Shown here: piece after piece, positions 12,043 through 22,259 of the stretch | Numbering within the stretch: the first letter of the stretch is position 1 | How the letters are laid out: every line of letters begins with the position of its first letter | DNA from: Sperchopsis tessellata | Taxonomy: Eukaryota; Arthropoda; Insecta; Coleoptera; Hydrophilidae | DNA: 33,531 bases | Reading direction: 5' to 3' | Assembly (NCBI GenBank): GCA_033557685.1 | Contig: JAWQRN010000230.1 | Location: 1-33,531, forward strand | The notes under the pieces: generated by a model | What the model was told of the DNA's origin: nothing | Seen by the model: the letters and a program-made list of their open reading frames with translations, nothing else | The model's database searches: none | Translations under genes and position numbers: made by a program

Positions 12043-12350
12043 ATGTTTTTCCATTCTTCATTTAAGTACAACAAGCCAATGTCGGGCCGCATATCACAAA
12101 GAGACATCATAGAGATTTTTCAGATCGAAAATATAGACATATTGGAATGGTCAGCTAATAGTCCAGACCTTAATCCCATCGAAATCTTTAGTCTGGTTAC
12201 AGAAAAAACAATTGGGAACACCAAAGAAGCAATGGGGTATGTCCAACAGCAGGAAACTTAAATGCTCTAGCTGAGATTCTTTGAGAAGAGTGGGAAAATC
12301 TGCCTCAGCAAATGATATAGACTCATCTAATCGCTGGCCTTACTACGTAA
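12043..12350 (+). pseudogene. Tc1-type transposase C-terminal fragment
   Basis: The frame contains ILEWSANSPDLNPIE, the conserved block around the second catalytic acidic residue region of Tc1-family DDE transposases (consensus WPA.SPDLNPIE). After a stop near 12259 another frame resumes with ALAEIL and EEWENLPQQ, the usual C-terminal tail. It belongs to the element bounded at 7578 and 12548. Confidence 0.8.
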
Positions 12351-12548
12351 AAACTTTAATAGAATGTTTAATTCAGTAAATTTTAGTATAATTCATCCTA
12401 ATTTCTTACGTTTTAAAATTACGAAAGCCCTTTGCATTATTTTAAAGCTTGAGTAAAAACTCTTGTAAGAAGTGGAACTAAAATTTAGAAATATCTTTTT
12501 AATAAAAAAGTACTACAATTTTTAAAAGTGAATTTGGTTTGAGTAGTA

Positions 12549-12796
12549 TAATATTTGGAAGACTGTACAGACTACATAAATATAAACTGCATGAGAAAAT
12601 TATTAATTTTGAGTGATAACTTATCATCTATGTTAAACTAATATTAAAACATATCCTGATATTGAGCATTTGTTGACAAAAATAATATAACATGGCTCTA
12701 AATAATAGTAGATTTAACATATTTAACATTTTCTTACAATAACGGAGCAAAAGCACAGCATTCCTATTTTAAATTAAAATGAAAAAAGCAATCAGC
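12549..12796. other. Presumed 3' flank of the minus-strand GTPase gene
   Basis: This stretch lies downstream of the TGA at 12797-12799 on the minus strand. I see no canonical AATAAA on that strand before the Tc1 end; only an ATTAAA (12498-12503) occurs further on. The stop also overlaps a donor-like GG|GTGAGC, so a further exon below 12797 is not excluded. Confidence 0.4.
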
Positions 12797-13885
12797 TCAC
12801 CCAACTTCAACTATTTCATAATAATCATTGAGGTTTTGAGCAATCGCAGTTTGAGATACATATTGTCCTTGTCCTTCCAAATCAATGTTTACCATATCCT
12901 TGTATCTCTCCAAACTACAGTAACTTCCAGTATTTCTGTTAACTAGTTGCATCTCCCACATTGTATAGGGGCTGAGCATCATATGTCCTTGACATAATTT
13001 TCTGTAAACATTATTACTGATAACGGGCATTTGATTTTCATTTTCTTCAAAACTTAATTCAATTTTCTGGCTACTGCTTTGAATTACATAAATAGCCTGT
13101 TTAAATTTATAATATGATCTACCAGAATGAATCAAAATAGCACTAAACTGTGTCAAAGCTTCATCTATTTCATTCTGCCGAGTATCATCAATAGCTCTGA
13201 TGTGTAATTTTATCATTCTAAACTTTACTGCATTGAATCTGCCGCTTCCATTAACGTCAGCATTAAATACAACCTTACTCCCTTGCAATAGTTTTTTAAT
13301 AGGATCTCTAAATTTGTAATTTGGCCAAACATAGAAAGGTTTGTTTGTAGTAACATTACAATTAAAATCAGCTATGTATATGTGTTCGTCTAGGCCATTT
13401 CTAATAGATGCACTGCATTCTTCTAATTTATCTTTTAATCTTGTTATTTGTGTTCTTACATTTGACACCAATATGTCCATATTATCATGTGATGTCATTA
13501 TGTCAGGTAATTGACATTCCTCAAAATAACTATGGGCAAATGGAAAAATAAACTGTTTAAAAGCATGTGTTGTTGTTTCAAATTGATCTATAATCAAGTT
13601 TGATTTAATAATTAGACCTAATTTGGTCATTGCACCTTCTAGATCAGCATTGTTTATTCTAATGTTTTGAAAGTTTGTTGAATGAAGAGCCCCCAAAAAA
13701 TCGGCCAATTCCTTCTGCTCTTGAAAATTTTCAATGCATAAGTAAATATCCATTAATATTTTAATTGCTTCTTGTAGTCTTTCTATTGTAAATATAAACT
13801 CTTGCTGTAGAGTACTGTCTAAATTGCTCATGAAGGTATTAATATTGCGAAGAAGTTCTTTAAGGGCAGAGCTCACTTGCCTTTC
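12797..13885 (-). CDS. GTPase/Gly-rich giant protein, C-terminal segment (exon 5 or end of exon 4)
   Basis: A long open frame of about 362 codons with no ATG at its start, so it must be joined to upstream coding sequence. The first part is helical and charged (SALKELLRNINTF, LQEAIKILMDIY). The second part looks globular with beta-rich blocks (PFYVWPNYKFRDPI, VVFNADVNGSGRFNAVKF, SPYTMWEMQLVN). It ends YYEIVEVG then TGA. The upstream frame closes at TAA 13927-13929 and this frame opens only at 13885. The roughly 40 bases between need either a small intron (a weak donor GTTGGC near 13947 with AG near 13881 would fit phase) or two indels. No known domain is recognised. Confidence 0.7.
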   Translation of the reverse strand, partial: ERQVSSALKELLRNINTFMSNLDSTLQQEFIFTIERLQEAIKILMDIYLCIENFQEQKELADFLGALHSTNFQNIRINNADLEGAMTKLGLIIKSNLIIDQFETTTHAFKQFIFPFAHSYFEECQLPDIMTSHDNMDILVSNVRTQITRLKDKLEECSASIRNGLDEHIYIADFNCNVTTNKPFYVWPNYKFRDPIKKLLQGSKVVFNADVNGSGRFNAVKFRMIKLHIRAIDDTRQNEIDEALTQFSAILIHSGRSYYKFKQAIYVIQSSSQKIELSFEENENQMPVISNNVYRKLCQGHMMLSPYTMWEMQLVNRNTGSYCSLERYKDMVNIDLEGQGQYVSQTAIAQNLNDYYEIVEVG

Positions 13886-13926
13886 TTAATATTAAAATAA
13901 CTGTGTGGTCTTCTCTCCATTTCTTG

Positions 13927-15251
13927 TTAATCAGTGTGTATGTTCGCCAACGAAGGTGTTAGTGTTTGGTAAATATTTTGTTCAAAATCTCTGATTTGAT
14001 TAATTGTCTGTCTAACGTTCCTCATACCTAGGTTAATCATGTTACGATATTCTTTATTGCTTTGATATTGATCAATTATATTTACTGCTGATTGTGTTAG
14101 GCTTAGTGTGTTCAAAAATTGATCCAAAGGATTCATAGAATTATTACCATTCGAGTTAAATGAGTGACACCCATCTATTAATAATCTCACTTGCTCTATT
14201 GCTTCAGGTGAAAAAGAAACTTCGGAATTATTATAATTAAATAATGTTGAAGCGAAGTCTATTCCATTTATTATTGAAAATCCTACAGTAGCCCCTCCAC
14301 TACTGTATATGCTGATTGCTTCACATAAAAGCTTTACAGCTTGAGACATAAAACTCATTGTAATTAATAAATCTAAATCGTTTAAATTTTGTTGAAGACG
14401 ATTTAATATATTTTCATTAATATTAGCACAAATATTATGTATTACTGGTCTAAGATGTGTTTCTATAAATTGTTTAGACTCTTTTATTTTAGCATTTATT
14501 GCTTTTTCATATTTTTCTTTTTCTTTCTTAACAATTGCTGCTCTTTCAGTTTCAATTTGCCTATTCATATAAGTAATTGCAACATCCATTTGAGCATTTA
14601 TATAAATTACTAAGCTATTTTTTGTGTTAACTTTAAAGCTCTTGATTTTACTTAAGATTGCTGTATATGTGTAAGATAATATTTTTTTATATTCAGGATT
14701 ATTTTCATTTGGTAATGGATTATTTGCATATTCAAACACTCTTTGCAAAATAGACTCATAGTAAGGAAGAAAGTTAACAAAAGATTTTAGTTGAAAATAT
14801 TTTTGTTCCAAAATTTCAACTTCAGATACCAACCATAGTGTTGAGTACATTTCTCTAATTTGAGAATTTGTGTCTATTAAGTTTAAAAAGTCTAATAAAA
14901 TTTTTCTGTTTGCTCTAAAACTTATGTTATTTAAGAGAATACTTTTGTATTCTCTTACCACTAATGCTAGTTGTTCGTACCTTATAGGACCATCACGTTC
15001 ACACATATTAGTTGTGTTATGATTTTCTCTACCATTTTCCCCACAACTTGCAAATCCATTGTCATCCCATATATCAATAACTTCACCAAACTCGTAAGGG
15101 TCCCAATCATAACCCTGATGAACTATTCCATTTTTACCACCTTCACCACCTGTGCCTCCCCGACTTGGGGTACCATCTCTTCCACAAAGTGCACTTACTT
15201 GGATAGCTATTTCTTGACCAACACTTATCATTCGGACATCACCTGCAATGC
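13927..15251 (-). CDS. GTPase/Gly-rich giant protein, exon 4
   Basis: An acceptor (poly-T then ag) precedes 15251 and joins in phase 1 to exon 3, giving SGDGG-IAGDVRMISVGQ. The exon finishes the glycine-rich region (CGRDGTPSRGGTGGEGGKNG). It continues with an acidic linker (YDWDPYEFGEVIDIWDD) and a long alpha-helical region. A strongly charged coiled-coil segment (TERAAIVKKEKEKYEKAIN) lies near 14460-14590. A small-residue hydrophobic patch (SGGATVGFSII) lies near 14280-14310; it could be a buried helix rather than a membrane span. The frame stops at TAA 13927, where it loses register with the next segment. No catalytic motif is visible here. Confidence 0.8.
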
Positions 15252-15594
15252 CTAAAAAAAAGATTATGTTTATTTATTTCAAAAGCTTTGCAAATATCTA
15301 TTCTATCACTAGTATCACATGTTGGTAATTATGACGAATAGTACAATTTTTTTATTTTGAAATTCTATATGTAGTAAGTTAAGTCTGTACCGAATATGAT
15401 TTCAAAAATTTTAACTGAAGTATTATACATTTTTTTATTGTAACAATTAAAAAAAACTTATTTAGATTTATTAAATTTTTTACTCATAAACCAATTGTCT
15501 TTCTGCTAGCATTTCACTTATATCTTTGTAAAAAATATGCACTTGCGATTCACAAAAAAAGTTGGGTCCTCAAATTGAAAGTATGATTGTTTAC

Positions 15595-15785
15595 TGATAG
15601 CAGGAAAAAGCATTCGCAAAAATTAAAAACAACAGGTCTAAGAATTGATCTTTGGGCACACCAAGCATGTTGATATTGAGATGTGGCACTCTCCAACCTA
15701 ACATACTGTTATCTATAGAAGAGGTATGATTTAAAGATATTTAGGATTAGCCCCGAAACACCATATCTTTCAAAATATTGAAACA
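15595..15785 (-). mobile_element. LINE reverse transcriptase fragment
   Basis: On the minus strand frames read YFERYGVSGLILNIFKSYL, then QYVRLESAT, then GVPKDQFLDLLFLIFANAF. These match jockey/CR1-type RT blocks (consensus L..YGI.G....F.SYL..R.Q.V and GVPQGSILGPLLFLI). Stops and a frameshift separate them. This fragment is in the same orientation as the host gene. Confidence 0.75.
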
Positions 15786-16341
15786 TATTTTCTTCACAAC
15801 CCATGTATGGAAAGGCAAAAAATATAAATTAACATAAAAAACTAATGTTAGTAATTTAATACAGTAACAATAATTTACAATGCATATAATATAAATATAA
15901 ATGTTAGTGAATGTTCTTTTAAATGTCTTCTTTCTAGATAATTATTTTATTTTTAAATAAAAAAATGTTTTCATCAATGTCAACAATAAGTTGGTTATAA
16001 CCCTGCCTATTTGAATTCAGTTGATTGAACTAAATGTATCATTAAAATTAAATACTTTTACAAACTAAATATTTGTCCTAAAAATGGTTAGCCAAAATAT
16101 GCTTTTTTCATGACGATGTTTTTCGATTTTATTTTGTAAATCAATATTTCGCATTAAAACTTTCTTTCAGGAAAGCTAATGAACTGCTGAATAAAAAAAC
16201 CCCATTTCTTCACATTTTTATAGAATTTTGAAGAACGGAATAAAGCTTGGGTTGTATTTATTTCATCGCTAAATTTTCTCTATGCAAGAAATAGTGAATG
16301 ACTGTACTATTTTCTCCACAACTCACATATCCATCGTTCCA

Positions 16342-17567
16342 TCATGGATGGAGTTCAATTAATACAGACCGGCAAACAATTTTACCAAACAAGAGAATGT
16401 TTTTTGAAATTACATCTCCTTCTATTATTGCGGTTGCAAGTTTATAGCAAAATAAATATTCTTGACTGCAGTTTCTATCACATTTGTTCCATACAAAAAC
16501 CATTAATTTTGCTTTATCTGTAATATCGGTAGAATTATCCATTTGAAGCGACAGATTCTCAACATTTTTCATATTAATAATAGCTTACTCTAAAACATCC
16601 TCCGAAGTAAGATTAATACATTGTGTGATACTGCTATTAGAATGCAGAATCATTTCCAATTTTGTTACTTTGTTTCTGCAAACTGTTCTTGCTATTGCAA
16701 ATGCAGCAGGTTTCACAAGTTCTTCTCGAAAATAATGAGGTTTCTTGTATTCTACTAGATTGGCAGCTTTTTAGTTAAAGTGTAGATAAATGATATTTTC
16801 ATTTGTTTTTTTTTTATTGATGAGTTTACCAAGGCTTTCAAACACTTTATGCATTCTACACGAGAGACTAGTTCTTCAATCTAAGTATGTGCGAAGAATC
16901 TTGATCCAGTCAGTAGCTTGTGAAAATGTGAGGTTAATTTTTATAAGAATTGTTTGCTTTAATTGTGGATAGAAAATAACAGTAATTAAATAATACCTGA
17001 AATTCATATAGGAATGTACATTGTACATACACACATGATTATCATCAGTGGACTACCAGTAACATTTACAAAAATTTAGTTCAGAGGGCCAACCTTGATA
17101 TTAGGCATTGAGGTATTCAGCTGCGTCTGTGCTGTATGACTGGGAAGCTGCTCTGTTCCCACTGTATCTGGGGAGTCACCGAATTGGTTTAATTTTCAAA
17201 GGACACACTTTCGCAAATACTCTTTGCGATTAGTTTATTTTAATTCTATCTAATATACTGTTAGGGAGTATTACTTCCCTTTTTCCCACACAAGTCTGAG
17301 TTGCAAAAATGGTTTTGTAGACTTGTGCTGCAGTCAGTGACGTAATAAAGGTCGGTGCAATTAAATTATATTTACAATAGTGTGACCCATAATTTCATTT
17401 TGTTTATAAATGAAATATAAAGTTTTTTATGGAATATAACATTATTTTTCTGCAATAATTTGTAACTTCTTTTATTTTTAATATCGATACATTTCTTGAA
17501 CCTACCATAAATCATTGGTGACCTATTAAAACTCATTTGTGCCCCAAAGGTTGGGAATTACTTCCCT
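16342..17567 (-). mobile_element. hAT-superfamily (Buster/ZBED5-like) transposon remnant
   Basis: Minus-strand frames at 16342-16740 read LVKPAAFAIARTVCRN, then NLSLQMDNSTDITDKAKLM, FVWNKCDRN and EYLFCYKLATA. This matches the region around the first catalytic Asp of hAT Buster transposases and ZBED5-like domesticated proteins (consensus LQ.DESTD.S..AQLL.FVR). The 5' terminal region may be at 17542-17566, read on the minus strand as gggaagtaattcccaacctttgggg, close to the CAGTGGTTCCCAACCTTT type of hAT end. A stop interrupts the transposase, and the 3' end was not found. Confidence 0.7.
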
Positions 17568-18179
17568 AAATAGTCAAAAGAGATAAAACAGACAAATTAC
17601 TCATAGTCGCTACAGGAATTTTCTTCTCTAAGGCTTAAATCAAATATGATTATGAATAGTCTATAAATGAGTTGGTGTTATTGAGGGATGGTTGAGTTTA
17701 TTAATTGTATTAAAAGCCGGACAGACATAGCACCATGCTTCATTATATAAATGTAATACATAAATACGTTGCTAGTACTATAGTTTTCATTTTATTTTGG
17801 GTTAGGTACATTTTTATATTATTATCAAGAAAGGATAAAATTTTCCTACCACAACTGCGATCATAGTAATAAGAAGAAATTAAATTGATAGGTTTAGCAT
17901 CATCCTGTACATTGAACTTCATAACAAAGCATTTTAGCATTATCTACAACAATATACATACAAAACCAAATAGCATACCGGCAATTTGGCGTTTAGCCAG
18001 TATTGCATCAGTCCCTTCAAACCTAGATCGGACTATGAAAAATTGAGGAGCATTGTTTTAGTATGTACATAATAAGAACAATCAGCAATAACTATTCCTC
18101 GAACAATAGGATGTACTAAAAGTAAGAAAATATAAAAAATAGACATGTATATATATATAATGGGGTTAATGTAATTTAC

Positions 18180-18466
18180 CTCCATCACCAGATCTTCCTC
18201 CATGTCTACCGTTTCCACCTGCTTGTCCATATTTGTAATTGACAAGGTTAATACCTATAACTGACAATTCAGGACGACCATCTTTTCCTTTATATCCATT
18301 TCCACCATCTTGACCTCTAGTTCCATCACCTCCATTTGCAACAACTGTGAGTCTATGGACATTTTCAAATAAATAGCCAATACCAATGAAATGTCCTGAA
18401 TCTCCACCATGTTGTCCAGGTTTACCATCTCTTCCATCTTCTCCATATGATGTACCATCCGTCGCC
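18180..18466 (-). CDS. GTPase/Gly-rich giant protein, exon 3 (PGRS-like Gly/Asp-rich segment)
   Basis: The exon is 287 bases with no stop in the reading phase forced by its neighbours: acceptor tatagacag before 18466 (phase 2) and donor ggag|gtaaat at 18180/18179 (phase 1). It encodes two Gly/Asp/Asn-rich blocks (TSYGEDGRDGKPGQHGGDSG, then NGGDGTRGQDGGNGYKGKDG and AGGNGRHGGRSGDGG). They are separated by short hydrophobic strands (HFIGIGYLF, RLTVVA, LSVIGINLVN). The pattern GG.G..GG is like PGRS or parallel-beta/polyglycine modules rather than collagen, because strict G-X-Y periodicity is not kept. Other frames here look like Met/Glu-rich peptides but are shadows. Confidence 0.85.
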
Positions 18467-19396
18467 CTGTCTATAAAATAAGAGCACCCTTAGTTGTAAA
18501 TGAAAAAGTAAGGCATAATAGAAAGTTTGGAAAATGAGAATTGAAAGACAGGGTGCTCCAATTATAAAGAGCAATTTGAATACCTCTTTTACTATTTCTG
18601 CCTTACACACTTAAATTTTTTCAAATTATTGCACTTGTTTCATTTTTGAACATTCATTTTCAGTGGTGACGAAATATGTGGGAGTGGGGGAGTGTTGCAC
18701 ACTAGAGCACTGTGTTTTGGTTGGGATAAATGATTGTATATAGGAGCTAGGGGTATCCTCCAATTCGTTCAAAGTTGAAAACCATCATCTCTGACCAAAG
18801 ATCATGAAAGTACTCATTCACTTTGCATCGAGAAGTAGTCTTTTGCTAGAGGTATGCCATATCTTTTGAATATAAGATTGCTTATAAGTTTTATTCACCA
18901 TTTAATATCAGAAAAGTGATATCCATTGGCTAGAAAAGCAATGGTAATTTTACACAATGTAGAATTGCATCACACAGTTGGAAAGATATTTTCCGATAGG
19001 TGCGATGATGCGTGCAAGTACCTATTAGTTTCGTATAAGGAATATTGAGATGCTTTAAATTAATGTATTTGAATGAGGAATCCAGATGATAAAGCCGTCG
19101 TCCGATGTAAATCACAAAAGCTTGTTCTATTACGTGGATTGCAAGTTTATTTTATGATTGCAGGTAAGAGATGTACTAGATATGTCCCATTAGAACAATG
19201 ACCACAAGTTAGTGAGGGTGGCTTGTTTGCACATCCAAGTATTAACTGCTGCTTAACAAGTAATTCCAAAAGACACAAGCCAATAAATGTTGCTAATTAT
19301 TGAAATATTTGCGCAAGTTTTCACAAAAGCACTACTTTATGTGATTTATTTTATACACATATTAAAAATATGACACAACCAATTTTGAATACTTAC
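18467..19396 (-). other. Intron 2 of the GTPase/Gly-rich gene
   Basis: Bounded by donor ctt|gtaagt at 19397/19396 and acceptor tatagacag ending at 18467, phase 2 on both sides. It is 930 bases. No transposon protein is recognised in it; a short frame at 18930-19115 is unassigned. Confidence 0.75.
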
Positions 19397-20347
19397 AAGT
19401 TCCTTCCATGTTTTCCATTCAAAGCTATTTGCCTTTGACCTCCGACAACAACCCATTTTGGGGCAATGATTATTAGCTGTATTCTTTTGCTTGTAATATT
19501 CAAATCTGAATCTATAAACACTGTGTTTAATGCATATATTTTTATTATTTTTGTTTCATTCTTAATTTTATTAACAATATCACATAATTTAACAAAATTT
19601 CCAATTACTAACAATGTTGATTTATTTGAGTACCTGTACTTGACTTCATACTTCAAAGTAAAGTCGAGTACTAAATTTAAAAGATCTAATATCACATTAT
19701 TAATGCTCAATGTTTGATATGATATTGGTAATTGTAGTCTATTTATAAACATTTGAACATTTGTCAGATTTAGGCAAATATTTTGAGGATGATCCCCTGG
19801 TTGACCCCAATCATTTAAGTTAGTCACATTGTATCTGCTTATATCACATTGAAAGTGATATGTGGAAAGTTTATTAAAAACATCTCCTGTCAATGTTAAC
19901 GATGAGATGTAATTTTGAATATATTGTAAAATTCTTCTAAAGGGATTTTTCCAGTCAAGACCTGTAGTTGAACATGCATCAGTAAACTGATTAAAAAATT
20001 TAAGTAATTTACATGGGTATTTATGTCATGTATCAATGAAGCTGACTCCAATTTCATATTGTAACATATTATAGTAATTTGCTGAATAAAGTTTATTATA
20101 TTATTCACATTTATTCCTATCAGATTGGTGAAACAAATATATAAGTTCCTGAAATCTGTCAATAGTTGGTGAATACTATCCTGGTTAATTTTATTATCAA
20201 GATGACGTTGCATTCGAACCGCCAAATCCTGGGCTTTTGTACTAATCAAACGATTGATCCTCTTTACTAAAGAGTTAATGTGCAAGTGAGAATTTTCAGA
20301 TATAGTGTATGTAAAATCTTCATTGTATTTAGGTACAAATGGAAGTT
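19397..20347 (-). CDS. GTPase/Gly-rich giant protein, exon 2, with a 1-base frameshift
   Basis: An acceptor (tttttttacag) precedes 20347 and joins exon 1 in phase 1. The first frame (ELPFVPKYNEDFTYTI, then helical sequence such as LLTDFRNLYICFTNLIG) runs to TAA at 19896-19898. The second frame (LLKFFNQFTDACSTTGLDWK, PFRRILQYIQNYISSLTL, TGDVFNKLSTYHFQCDISRY) is open from about 20030 to the donor at 19397. Only two bases are present where three are expected, so one base is missing within about 19896-20035. The end of the exon has a beta-strand-like block (RIQLIIIAPKWVVVGG) leading into the glycine-rich region. Function is unknown. Confidence 0.75.
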
Positions 20348-21263
20348 CTGTAAAAAAAATAAATAATGTATTAAATATTTCTGATGACAGAAACAACAAT
20401 ATACATTAGAAAATATTCTAATGTAAAATAGAACTCAATCAAGCACAAACCAACTCTACTTTTAAGACAGGCATATAACTACTTTCGATTTGCACATGTG
20501 GTGGTTCCACATTGTAGTCCCTATTGTGATTGTAAGTATAAAAGAATTATTACAATCCATTGCTGAAATGACTACACTTTATATCGCAAGCAATGGTATA
20601 TTGGAGGATTATTAATTAAAATGATCCTTTAAGAATATTATAAAATACATTAATAATTAAGGAAGTCTTTGTTGGACATAAAAAATATGCAATATTAGTT
20701 ATGCAAATATTACAAATTAAAAATTAAAGCTGATTAAAACATTGCAAAAAAAAAATTTAAAATATGTAGAATTATTATCCACACTTTACTGTGATATGGT
20801 CAAACAATGATAGGAAGTTTGCAGTTGTTCGAGCTGTCTGGTCTTATAGTCGTGATTATTGTTCTGCAGAAAGTCTTTCTTATTTAACCATTATAACTAT
20901 TTACAATATTATACACAAAAAGTAATATGAAAATCAGTCAAGTCAGAAACCCATATAATTAAACCAAGGTAAGTCACCTGATTACAATTTCCAAATAGAA
21001 AAAGTAAATCAGTCAAAATACTCCGATTAAGAATAAAATGCTCTACTCAGTAAATATTCTATTAATTGTCTTTTAAATTGTTGCCTATATAGTACTTTCA
21101 CTTGAGCATCCTGTTTGTTATATATATACCTAACCACACAAATTGTACTATTCTTATATTATTTTTTTTTAAATTGTCTACATAAGGGTTCTTTCTCTTT
21201 TACCTTGGACAGTCTTGCAATATTTATTCAATTATAATTGTTTTCTAAAGTTGAGTTGTTACA

Positions 21264-21572
21264 ATTCAGTACATAGACTTCCACGGCCACAGTAAATTTC
21301 TTCAGGTTTTCCGGGAGATAACCGTGTGTTGGCATTTGGTTTTGCCGAAGTTTCGTCCGCTGTTGCAGGGGACATTATCAAGACATGTAGGTCTTAAAAG
21401 TGCTAATTAAACATTGCCATGTAGCTCTGAAAAGTGCTAGCTGTAGATGCCGACCAGCTCTAAAAAGTGCTAATAAAATAACGTGGCTCTCACCAGTGCT
21501 AGTCAAGGACGGACGGATCGTCAGAAAAATCAAAAGCCCACACATGGTTATCTCCCGGAAGACCTAAAGATA
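21264..21572. mobile_element. Inverted-ended element with a 13-bp target-site duplication
   Basis: The terminal parts are inverted repeats: ttcaggttttccgggagata (21301-21320) and, near 21550-21569, the complement of tctttaggtcttccgggaga. Perfect 13-base direct repeats ttgagttgttaca flank the element at 21251-21263 and 21573-21585. The head, atagacttccacgg, matches the element at 4522. The inside carries three related short blocks with aagtgcta or cagtgcta (21398-21500). It has no coding capacity. A 13-bp duplication is longer than usual for DNA transposons and fits target-primed insertion. Confidence 0.8.
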
Positions 21573-21585
21573 TTGAGTTGTTACA

Positions 21586-22259
21586 TTTTTTTTAACAAAA
21601 ACAACACATTTTAAGAAAAAAATAATGATACATTTTTTTTGATAATGAGCAATCTCTATCAATTAATAGCCTGCCCCAAAGGTATATTATATTTAAAATT
21701 TGAAAATTCTAGAGCATAATATACACTCATTAAAATACTTTCACACCCTAGATAGAGAGTTTGTATGCTATATTTTCATCTGCGAATATGAATATGTGAA
21801 TAAAATGAAAAGCAATGGTCCTAATATTGACAAGCTAATTATTATGAACAAGGGGTGCTAACTGAACAGCTTACACCCAGGCCACTAAGGCCTTTTGTGT
21901 ATCCCATTTGGCTGTACTACCTAGTTTGATTCCATTAGGTATCGTTCTGCCTTCTTAGCAAATCTTAAAACATACTCATACTTCAAATTGCTCAATCTGT
22001 AGGTTGGTCAGCCCCAGGATCCTAATCACAGCCAAATAAGAGCTGTGTAGAGGCACAAAAAGTATTCCACCATCGTCTTTTCATACATAATACTGATTTA
22101 AAGGAAAGGTATAATTATTATAGAAATATGATTCAAAAGCTCATTACACATACAAAACGGGAATATTTTAAAAACAAAACTTCTAGAAATGTAAACAATT
22201 CGAAAGAATACACCTAACATTGACGATAACTCTATATCAATAAATAATGAAATAATTAC
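21586..22259. other. Intron sequence, possibly 5' part of the following LINE
   Basis: No intact frame. The stretch 21840-22250 runs colinearly into the LINE at 22260 and may be its upstream coding region, but stops are too dense to prove it. Confidence 0.35.

Larger units (their letters stand above)
7578..12548 (+). mobile_element. Tc1-like DNA transposon remnant split by nested insertions
   Basis: The ends are an 11-base inverted match: tactactcaaa at 7578-7588 and tttgagtagta at 12538-12548. Each begins with TA, as expected for a Tc1/mariner target site. Transposase pieces lie at both sides of the nested elements. At about 8040-8135 a piece reading TLYEA then LRS..TATAMSQL resembles the end of the HTH region. 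At 12013-12350 comes YINDILVPYVFPFF, then LEWSANSPDLNPIE, then, after a stop, EEWENLPQQ. The SPDLNPIE motif is diagnostic of Tc1-type DDE transposases. A SINE and a BEL/Pao element account for most of the length between. Confidence 0.7.
15252..18179 (-). other. Intron 3 of the GTPase/Gly-rich gene
   Basis: Bounded by a gtaaat donor at 18179 and a poly-T acceptor ending at 15252, phase 1 at both sides. It holds a LINE fragment and a hAT remnant. Elsewhere (15800-16300, 17580-18179) I see only AT-rich sequence. Confidence 0.75.

Noticed and set aside
18180..18466. Collagen
   Set aside because: Glycine spacing is GG.G..GG rather than a continuous G-X-Y triplet, and hydrophobic strands interrupt it.
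18033..18610. Met/Glu/Val-rich minus-strand frames as small proteins
   Set aside because: They are out-of-phase readings of the Gly/Asp-rich exon 3 and its flanks; the spliced frame gives the sensible protein.
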